Shown: positions 57,922-64,000 of the stretch, piece by piece
Numbering within the stretch: position 1 is the stretch's first letter
Layout of the letters: each line of letters begins with the position of its first letter
NCBI RefSeq assembly: GCF_900105835.1
Contig: NZ_LT629783.1
Span: 124,001 to 188,000, forward strand
Direction of reading: 5' to 3'
Length of the DNA: 64,000 nucleotides
Origin: Pseudomonas fragi
GTDB lineage: Bacteria > Pseudomonadota > Gammaproteobacteria > Pseudomonadales > Pseudomonadaceae
The notes under the pieces: generated by a model
What the model was told of the DNA's origin: nothing
Database searches by the model: none
What the model saw: the letters and a program-made list of their open reading frames with translations, nothing else
Made by a program: the position numbers and the translations under genes

Positions 57922-59354
57922 CCTCTCGTTTGTTTCTCCTTGCCCCGGCGATTTCCATTGCGTTGCTCAGCGGCTGTGCAATTGGCCCGGACTACCAGCG
58001 CCCGCAAACGGCGGCGCCCCTTGAGTTCAAGCAGGCGGCCGGCTGGACCCAGGCCAACCCGAGCGATTCATTGGCCCGTGGCGCATGGTGGGAACTGTAT
58101 GGCGACCAGCAGCTCAACGCCCTGGTCGAAAAACTCAACAGTGCCAACCAGAGCGTGGCCCAGTCCGAAGCCCAGTTCCGTCAGGCCCAGGCTCTGGTGC
58201 GCAGTGCGCGCGGAGCGTTCTTGCCCAGCGCCGACCTGAGCGTGGGCAAGACCCGCTCCAGCCAGGGTACCGGCAGTTCCAACTCCAGCCTGACCAGCTC
58301 CAGCAGCGGCATTCGCGACACCTTGAATGCCCAGGTCGGGGTCAGTTGGGAGGCCGATGTGTGGGGCAAATTGCGTCGTGGCCTGGAAGCCAACGAGGCG
58401 AGCGCCGAAGCCAGCCTGGCCGATCTCGCGGCCATGCGTCTGAGCCAGCAGTCGGAGCTGGTGCAGAACTACCTGCAATTGCGGGTTATCGATGAGCAGA
58501 AGCGCTTGCTCGAAGCCACGGTCGAGGCCTATCAGCGCTCGCTGAAAATGAGCGAAAACCAGTACCGGGCGGGGATTTCCGGCAAGGATGCGGTGGCCCA
58601 GGCGCAAACCCAGCTGCGCAACACCCAGGCCAGCCTGATCGACCTGATCTGGCAGCGGGCGCAGTTTGAAAACGCGATCGCGGTGCTCACCGGGCAGGCG
58701 CCAGCGGGGTTCAACCTGGCGGAAATAAAAGACGTGCCGAAACTGCCGCAGATCCCGGTCAGCCTGCCGTCGCAACTGCTGGAGCGGCGTCCTGACATCG
58801 CCTCGGCGGAGCGTTCGGTGATTGCCGCCAACGCCAATATCGGCGTGGCCAAGGCGGCCTACTACCCCGATTTCAGTTTGAGCCTGTCGGGCGGCTACAG
58901 CAGCAGCCAGTACCAGGACTGGATCAGCGTACCCAACCGCTTCTGGTCGGTGGGGCCGAAAATCTCCCTGCCGTTGTTCGACGGTGGCCAGCGTTCGGCA
59001 GAAGTGGATCGCAACGAAGCCGTGTATGACCAGACGGTGGCCAAGTATCGCCAGACCGTACTCGACGGTTTGCGCGAAGTGGAAAACTACATGGTGCAGT
59101 TGAAAGTGCTGGGGGATGAAACGGTAGTGCAGGAACAGGCACTGGACTCGGCCCGCGAGTCGTTGCGCCTGACCACCAACCAGTACAAGGCCGGGCTGAT
59201 AGCCTACCTTGACGTGGTATCGGTGCAGACCACCGCATTGAGCACCGAGCGCAGCGTACTGAACCTGCTGCAAAGCCGGTTGATCGCCAGCGTGCAGTTG
59301 ATCGCGGCGCTGGGCGGTGGCTGGGATGGCAATACCGACCTGAGCGACAAGTAA
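57918..59354 (+). CDS. opmB: Outer membrane factor OpmB
   Basis: The 478-residue TolC/OprM-type lipoprotein has lipobox LLSGC (Cys20), then VGVSWEADVWGKLRRGLEANEASAEAS and the second repeat LFDGGQRSAEVDRNEAVYDQTV. It is the exit duct for MuxABC. It ends 7 bp before a REPIN, which may serve as the operon's 3' structure. Confidence 0.94.
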   Translation: MTSRLFLLAPAISIALLSGCAIGPDYQRPQTAAPLEFKQAAGWTQANPSDSLARGAWWELYGDQQLNALVEKLNSANQSVAQSEAQFRQAQALVRSARGAFLPSADLSVGKTRSSQGTGSSNSSLTSSSSGIRDTLNAQVGVSWEADVWGKLRRGLEANEASAEASLADLAAMRLSQQSELVQNYLQLRVIDEQKRLLEATVEAYQRSLKMSENQYRAGISGKDAVAQAQTQLRNTQASLIDLIWQRAQFENAIAVLTGQAPAGFNLAEIKDVPKLPQIPVSLPSQLLERRPDIASAERSVIAANANIGVAKAAYYPDFSLSLSGGYSSSQYQDWISVPNRFWSVGPKISLPLFDGGQRSAEVDRNEAVYDQTVAKYRQTVLDGLREVENYMVQLKVLGDETVVQEQALDSARESLRLTTNQYKAGLIAYLDVVSVQTTALSTERSVLNLLQSRLIASVQLIAALGGGWDGNTDLSDK

Positions 59355-59361
59355 CATCTCC

Positions 59362-59448
59362 TGTGGGAGCGGGCTCGCCCGCGATGAAGTCCCCGTGGCT
59401 TGCCTGGGAGGCCGCGTTGTTTGCATCGCAGGCAAGCCTGCTCCCACA
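59362..59448. repeat. REPIN copy 5 (87 bp)
   Basis: Slightly diverged arms TGTGGGAGCGGGCTCGCCCG and complement ending CTGCTCCCACA, between the convergent opmB and diguanylate cyclase genes. Confidence 0.9.
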
Positions 59449-59464
59449 GGTTAGCGGTGTCTTT

Positions 59465-60541
59465 CTATGAGTAAAAACTGAACCGGTCCTTGCCGCTGTT
59501 CTTGGCCCTGTACAGGGCCTTGTCGGCCTTGGCCAGCGCCTGGTTGAGCGTGTCGGCGTCTTCGACCCGAGCCAGGCCGATGCTCACTGTCACCGGGTGC
59601 TCATCGGGGTCTTCGCGCACCTGGCGACACAAGCTGGTCATCAGCCCCTCAACGTCTTCGCGGCGTACGCCTGACAGGTACACGGCAAACTCCTCGCCGC
59701 CCAGGCGCGCAAACTCATGCCCGACCATCACCGCCTTGATGCTGGCGGCTGTGCGCTTGAGCACCTCATCACCCATATCATGGCCGTAGCGGTCGTTGAC
59801 CTTCTTGAAGTTGTCGATGTCGATCATTGCCAGGTAATGATCGTGTTCACGCGGCATGGCCCCCAGGAGCAGGCCTGCATGCAGCATAAAGGAGCGCCGA
59901 TTGGGGATCTCGGTCAGGGCGTCGATATAGGCCTGCACCGACAGCCGCTTGGACATGATGTAGTTGTGCAGCTTGATGCGGCGCAACTTAAAAAAGCTGT
60001 AGATCGTCAGGCTGCACAAAAAAGTGAAATAGCACAGGATCAGCAGGCCGCGCAGGTCCATGATCGAGGCTTGAGTCATCAGGAACGGGTTGAGCAGCAG
60101 GCAGGTGATCGCGGCAACGCCCAGGAAGGCCCAGCGGCTCAGGGGCAGGACCGAGGCACTGTAAAGGATGCTGGAACTGGCCAGTGCCAGCCAGATGGGC
60201 TGCGTTTCGGCCGGCAGGCCAAAGGTGACCAGGCGCAAGCCCAGGGTAATGACCGCGACGAACATCAGGTTGAGTACGTCGAAATGCCGGTAACTGGGAA
60301 TAAAGCCAAGAATGATGGTGAGCACCGCCATTACGCTGATAAACAGCAAAGACAGACCGGTAAAGCCCTGGCCGCCCTTGAAGCTGACAATCAGGTTGAA
60401 CAGCAACCAGATGGCAATGCTGGTGATATAGGTCAGGCGGCAAAATTTGCGCAGTTTTTCGAAGTCATGTTGGGCAAATTCAGCTTGCAAGGCAGGTGGC
60501 GCAGATTGTTTGGAGATCTCGGATTCAATGGTTTTGAGCAT
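59465..60541 (-). CDS. Membrane-bound diguanylate cyclase
   Basis: The 358-residue protein has about six membrane segments at residues 37-185 (an unassigned MASE-like sensor) and a GGDEF domain at about 200-358. DALTEIPNRRSFML and the active-site GGEEF (281-285) are intact, so it should make cyclic di-GMP. The RxxD inhibitory site normally just before GGDEF is absent (HEFARLGGEEF), suggesting little product inhibition. AAGG precedes the ATG. It is monocistronic. Confidence 0.91.
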   Translation of the reverse strand: MLKTIESEISKQSAPPALQAEFAQHDFEKLRKFCRLTYITSIAIWLLFNLIVSFKGGQGFTGLSLLFISVMAVLTIILGFIPSYRHFDVLNLMFVAVITLGLRLVTFGLPAETQPIWLALASSSILYSASVLPLSRWAFLGVAAITCLLLNPFLMTQASIMDLRGLLILCYFTFLCSLTIYSFFKLRRIKLHNYIMSKRLSVQAYIDALTEIPNRRSFMLHAGLLLGAMPREHDHYLAMIDIDNFKKVNDRYGHDMGDEVLKRTAASIKAVMVGHEFARLGGEEFAVYLSGVRREDVEGLMTSLCRQVREDPDEHPVTVSIGLARVEDADTLNQALAKADKALYRAKNSGKDRFSFYS

Positions 60542-60666
60542 CGCGCGCCTTGGACACTGTCGGATGACGGACTCCGGGCAAAACGAGTTTAAACATCTCC
60601 CGCCCGGGTTACACCTGTAACCCTAGCAGGAGTTGGCTGCATATCGAAACGCGCCCGGCGTGCGGT

Positions 60667-61383
60667 TCAGCCGTTGTGGCTGAACACTTCGCCGATGCTG
60701 CGACGGCGCGCCTGTTGCTCACTGGCCCGGATCAGTTCTTCAAGGTCTTCGGGGGTCACGTCTATAAACGCATCCATTTGTTGCAGTGCGTGGTGCAAGT
60801 CCTCGGCGGTAATGCCCGGGTCGGTCGGGGCCTGCCCGGTTACCACTACAGGGCTGGGCTCGGCGGGCTTTTTTGGGTAACGCACGCGGGTCAGGTTGTT
60901 GTAGGCCAGCGCCGCGAGCAGCATGCACACGGCGCTGAGCATCACCGGCGCCAGCACACCCCAGCCCAGGCTGGCGCTGTCGGGGTCAGCCAGGACCACC
61001 AGCAATGCCAGGGCTCCGGCAGGCGGGTGCAGGCAGCGCAGCGGGCACATGCACAGCAGGGCAGCACCGACGGCCAGGCAGGCGCTGTCCAGGCCGCGGC
61101 CAAAAAAGTACACCACGCCCAGTGATACCACCGTGGCGCACAGGTAGCCGCCGACAATCGACCAGGGTTGCGCCAGTGCCCCGGAGGACACCGCAAACAG
61201 CAAAATGGCCGAGGCACCCAGCGGGCCGATCAGGTGCATGGCCACGGGCAGGCCGAAAAATTGGCTGCATACCCAGACACTGAACAACGTGCCAAGTGAT
61301 ACGCCAATGGCAGCGCGGCTCCATTCGGAGGGACGGGTGTTCGTAGCCGCAGGCAACAGGCGGCTGATCCAGCGGGTTGGCAT
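60667..61383 (-). CDS. HPP-family membrane protein
   Basis: The 238-residue protein has four to five membrane segments and the HPP signature CLHPPAGALALLVVL, followed by a cytosolic tail with DLHHALQQMDAFIDVTPEDLEELIRASEQQARRR. The family is proposed to carry nitrite in some cyanobacteria, but no function is shown for Pseudomonas members. The start at 61383 is chosen because a terminator at 61419-61453 rules out the longer frame. Confidence 0.82.
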   Translation of the reverse strand: MPTRWISRLLPAATNTRPSEWSRAAIGVSLGTLFSVWVCSQFFGLPVAMHLIGPLGASAILLFAVSSGALAQPWSIVGGYLCATVVSLGVVYFFGRGLDSACLAVGAALLCMCPLRCLHPPAGALALLVVLADPDSASLGWGVLAPVMLSAVCMLLAALAYNNLTRVRYPKKPAEPSPVVVTGQAPTDPGITAEDLHHALQQMDAFIDVTPEDLEELIRASEQQARRRSIGEVFSHNG

Positions 61384-61418
61384 GGTCAGGGGGATCCGGT
61401 TTTGTGGAACGGGCGGGT

Positions 61419-61453
61419 AAAAAAAGGGCTTGGCGGGTTTACCGGCAAGCCCT
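61419..61453 (-). terminator. Rho-independent terminator upstream of the HPP gene
   Basis: On the minus strand an AGGGCTTG/CAAGCCCT stem with a structured loop is followed by seven T. It would end the transcript of the small gene at 61545-61814. Confidence 0.8.
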
Positions 61454-61544
61454 GGAAAATGTTCCTTCATTTGGGGGAGGAACCGGTGCAGTCTGCACGC
61501 TGAACAAGCAATCAACAAATGCATAATAATGCTTATTAACTGCA

Positions 61545-61814
61545 TTATTTTTGATGATTGACGCTATGGGGGGGTGGCCAGTCGCTGGCGAGCTTGCCCA
61601 GTACGCGCTCATAGACGTCATTGTTCAACAGCCGCTGCTCCATGATGCTGCGCACCTCGGGGCTATTGGCCAGCGGGCCTTTCAACACGATCAATGCATC
61701 CCGCAGTTTTATCAGTTTGCACAGTTCCAGCAGGCAGGTATCCGCTGCGTGAGCCTGGGCATTGGCGTTTGACTCCGGGCAGGGGGTGGCTTTGGCAATC
61801 ACTGAGTGACTCAT
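61545..61814 (-). CDS. Small hypothetical protein
   Basis: The 89-residue protein starts MSHSVIAKATPCPESNANAQ and has an amphipathic helical middle (LLELCKLIKLRDALIVLKG) and an acidic-basic end (RSIMEQRLLNNDVYERVLGKL). No signal or known domain is seen. GGGAG lies 9 nt before the ATG at 61814, and a proper terminator follows, which together support a real gene. Upstream extension to 61946 has no ribosome site. Confidence 0.68.
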   Translation of the reverse strand: MSHSVIAKATPCPESNANAQAHAADTCLLELCKLIKLRDALIVLKGPLANSPEVRSIMEQRLLNNDVYERVLGKLASDWPPPHSVNHQK

Positions 61815-62083
61815 CACGTTGTGCTCCCTATATAAGGGTATGGAAGCCTGTGGCTGATAGCCGCGGTCACGATACAAACAGTGACATCTCGGCCATTTAC
61901 TCGGCTGGCGATCTAGGCTTGGGGCAGTGATTGTAAGGTGACCCAACAGCGCGGTATTGTCAGGAATTACGCTGCTGTGCAGTAGATTTACGCAGATACT
62001 CGCAGGATTGTTCGATAGGCAGAGTGAGTAATTTGAACGCGTCGGTTAACGCTCATATTTGGATATCAAAATCCTGTTGTCGG

Positions 62084-62368
62084 TTACGCCCTGCGCAAAT
62101 CGGCATCCGCCTTCACTGTTGAAACGGTCGGGCGAGCAGCGCGTGGTCGGGTGATCGGGTTTTCGCGCGTGAGGTGTGCATTTTCAGCCGGAACATGGAA
62201 TTTCTTGCTATAAACGCACTCCATTAGCCCCTGTCGAACACGTTTTTCGTCACTTTCCAGGTTTTGCTGGACAAATAGGTGCGTTTTCAGTTGCTGAGTC
62301 GATAACTCGGCCTTAGACTGCCGCCCCTCGTAAATTGAGTGCCGGGTGGCGCTTGAAATAGATGGCAC
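62084..62368 (-). CDS. Possible small hypothetical protein
   Basis: The 94-codon frame with GTG start is rich in Ser, Arg and Gln (YEGRQSKAELSTQQLKTHLF), with no known domain. The ribosome site is poor and no operon partner exists, so it may be non-coding. It lies between the small gene at 61545 and the divergent dksA-like gene; no better frame is seen in 61815-62444. Confidence 0.35.
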   Translation of the reverse strand: MPSISSATRHSIYEGRQSKAELSTQQLKTHLFVQQNLESDEKRVRQGLMECVYSKKFHVPAENAHLTRENPITRPRAARPTVSTVKADADLRRA

Positions 62369-62444
62369 CTAACTGGTTGGGATGAAGATCGGTCAGAACG
62401 CTCCCTAATTCGCCTTAATGCACGTATTTTTTATAGAGAAATCA

Positions 62445-62849
62445 ATGACAAAGGATAAGTTGCTGGCCATGCCGGCGGATGACTACATGAATGCCGAGCA
62501 ACATGCTTTTTTCAGCGAGCTGTTGCAGAACATGAAGGTCGAAACCCACGAGCGTATCGAGCAGAACCGCATCGCGATCGAGAGCCTGGACACTCCGGCC
62601 GATCCGGCCGACGCCGCTTCGGTTGAAGAAGAGCGCACCTGGCTGGTAAACGCCATCGACCGCGACCAGCGCATGCTGCCCCAACTGGAGCAGGCGCTGG
62701 AACGTATCAAGGACGACAGCTTCGGCTGGTGTGACGACAGTGGCGACGCAATCGGCCTCAAGCGCCTGCTGATCAGCCCGACCACCAAGTACTGCATCGA
62801 AGCTCAAGAGCGTCACGAACAGATCGACAAGCATCAGCGTCAAGCCTAA
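62445..62849 (+). CDS. DksA-like transcription factor (DksA2 type, reduced cysteine set)
   Basis: The 134-residue protein has a coiled-coil with tip motif DPADAAS (Asp53, Asp56, Ala58), equivalent to the DxxDxA tip that enters the RNA polymerase secondary channel. The C-terminal globule FGWCDDSGDAIGLKRLLISP then TKYCIEA keeps only Cys96 and Cys117; Ser99 and Ala120 replace the other zinc ligands. Zinc-independent DksA2 of P. aeruginosa shows a similar loss. The start at 62445 is preferred over one nine codons earlier. Confidence 0.85.
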   Translation: MTKDKLLAMPADDYMNAEQHAFFSELLQNMKVETHERIEQNRIAIESLDTPADPADAASVEEERTWLVNAIDRDQRMLPQLEQALERIKDDSFGWCDDSGDAIGLKRLLISPTTKYCIEAQERHEQIDKHQRQA

Positions 62850-62861
62850 GCGCCTGACCTT

Positions 62862-62890
62862 GCCGCAGCCGCGCCATGCGGCTGCGGCAG
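62862..62890. terminator. Stem-loop after the dksA-like gene
   Basis: Perfect 12-bp stem TGCCGCAGCCGC with its complement and loop GCCAT, then GCTTTG. It lies 12 bp past the stop; the T tract is short. Confidence 0.7.
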
Positions 62891-63019
62891 CTTTGCTCCC
62901 CCCCGTTGTAATTCCCCGCTAAAATTAAAAGTAGACGTTGAGCCAAGTGTTCCGGTTGTGTGCCTTTATATTTGGCACGGCGTATTTACGCCAATTTGCA
63001 TCAATCGAGGGCCTGGGTC

Positions 63020-64000
63020 ATGAGTCGCTCAAGCAATACGGGACACGTATTGCGTGTCGGTATTTTTTTCGATGGCACCGCCAATAATCAGTACAACAGC
63101 CAGCTGGGGCTGGAGCGTCAGGCGCAGGGCCTGAAGGTCGATCCGGGCAGCAGTTATGCCGGTGCCCCGACCAATATCGCTCGCCTGCACCAGCACTATC
63201 CCGTGCAAACAACCTTCAGCGATGGCCAGGCGGTGACCTCGCTCTATATCAGCGGTATCGGCACCACCACCGGCGCGGCCGACAGCCCGTTTCCGGGCCT
63301 TAGCTATGGTCGTGGCCGTACCGGGGTGCTGGGCAAGGCCGACGAGGCCAGCGCGCTGCTGAGCCAGAGCTTGGGGCGGTTTGTCCATTTGCTGGCGCCC
63401 AACACCCTGAACCGCTTGCAACTTGACCTGTTTGGCTTCAGTCGCGGTGCGGCGGCGGCCCGGCATTTTGCCAATCAGGTGCGCACCATGGCCTTGCGCC
63501 AACAGTTTGCCCTGGCTCCTGATTTCAAGTGTTCCATTGAATTTATTGGCCTGTTCGACACTGTCGCGGCAATGGGCGGGCTGGAGGACCTGGGGAATGT
63601 GGCCGATGAGATCAACCCGGGGCTCAACCTGTATCTGGCGCCTGACTGCGCGCAACAGGTGGTGCAGCTGTGCGCGCGGGACGAATACCGGCGCAACTTT
63701 GCCCTGACCCGCATCGCCCCTCAATGGCCGCTGGATATTGCACTGCCAGGTGCCCATGCCGATCTGGGCGGCGGTTACCCGATCGAGATGCTGGAGCAGG
63801 TGCAGTTGAGCCGTTGGCAAAGCAATCTGGTCAGCCCTTCCACCCCCGTGCGCCTGACCCAGGCCTGGAAGCTGGCCCAGGCGCAGTTGCAGTTGTGGCA
63901 GGACAAGGACCTGATCGACCCGCAGGCAATCGATGATGGTGTGCAGGTGCGCATCGAGGAGCACAAGGCGGGCACCCGCCAGGATCCAATGAAGCGGGTC
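63020..64000 (+). CDS. DUF2235 alpha/beta hydrolase, Tle-like (3' end beyond window)
   Basis: At least 327 residues are visible, with no stop before the window end. The start MSRSSNTGHVLRVGIFFDGTANNQ is typical of DUF2235. The nucleophile elbow GFSRGAAAARHFAN carries Ser141 (GxSxG), followed by FIGLFDTVAAMGG and ALPGAHADLGGGYP, where the acid and His of the triad lie. Such proteins include type VI secretion phospholipase effectors (Tle1 group). No immunity or vgrG gene is visible before it; any partner would be downstream. Secretion is inferred. Confidence 0.85.
   Translation, partial: MSRSSNTGHVLRVGIFFDGTANNQYNSQLGLERQAQGLKVDPGSSYAGAPTNIARLHQHYPVQTTFSDGQAVTSLYISGIGTTTGAADSPFPGLSYGRGRTGVLGKADEASALLSQSLGRFVHLLAPNTLNRLQLDLFGFSRGAAAARHFANQVRTMALRQQFALAPDFKCSIEFIGLFDTVAAMGGLEDLGNVADEINPGLNLYLAPDCAQQVVQLCARDEYRRNFALTRIAPQWPLDIALPGAHADLGGGYPIEMLEQVQLSRWQSNLVSPSTPVRLTQAWKLAQAQLQLWQDKDLIDPQAIDDGVQVRIEEHKAGTRQDPMKRV

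Noticed and set aside
61384..61545. N-terminal extension of the HPP protein
   Set aside because: The extension crosses a clear Rho-independent terminator and is unlike membrane-protein N-termini of the family.

Overview
The window looks like chromosomal DNA of a Pseudomonas of the fluorescens lineage. Evidence for this is an rsmE-type CsrA paralogue, a muxABC-opmB efflux operon, a glgA/malQ/glgX/glgB cluster, an orphan ccoN and many REP-type palindromes (five full REPIN copies, each exactly 87 bp). No rRNA, tRNA, CRISPR, transposase, integrase or phage gene was seen. Gene calls rest on reading the translated proteins by eye; no database search was possible.

Layout. 0.2-1.8 kb: rsmE, a SPOR-type lipoprotein, a TetR regulator. 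1.9-9.5 kb: reductive pyrimidine degradation, with hydA-preT-preA on the minus strand diverging from an NCS1 permease and an N-carbamoyl-beta-alanine amidohydrolase. 9.5-13.9 kb: an accessory insert bracketed by two 60-bp repeat copies. It holds a frameshifted cysteine-synthase-like PLP enzyme, a phosphoribosyltransferase, a DMT exporter and an ATP-grasp ligase. 13.9-19.7 kb: an RND tripartite pump. 19.8-23.4 kb: a lipoprotein, a MocR regulator and an isolated ccoG. 23.7-33.6 kb: glycogen/maltodextrin metabolism without the usual trehalose genes. 34-43 kb: DUF411 and DUF4946-like secreted proteins, an HAAAP amino-acid transporter, a FecI/FecR/TonB-receptor iron-uptake set, a methyltransferase and hldD. 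43-50 kb: transaldolase, the orphan ccoN with a small partner gene, a DUF3313 lipoprotein, a DUF1254 plus outer-membrane-protein operon, and tpx. 50-59 kb: muxABC-opmB, four genes with 4-bp overlaps. 59-64 kb: a diguanylate cyclase, an HPP membrane protein, small proteins, a DksA2-like factor and the start of a DUF2235 (Tle-like) alpha/beta hydrolase cut by the window edge.

How the genes work together. The pyrimidine block imports and degrades uracil/thymine or related hydantoins to beta-amino acids. The glg block builds, debranches and disproportionates alpha-glucan. FecI, FecR and the STN-domain receptor form a cell-surface signalling siderophore system. The most unusual locus is the 9.5-13.9 kb insert, whose gene set resembles a small amino-acid or dipeptide antimetabolite pathway. 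Its first gene is broken at a seven-G tract, exactly where one extra G or a -1 slip would restore the frame. Repeats of two families occupy many gene ends, and three genes take their stop codon from a repeat terminus.
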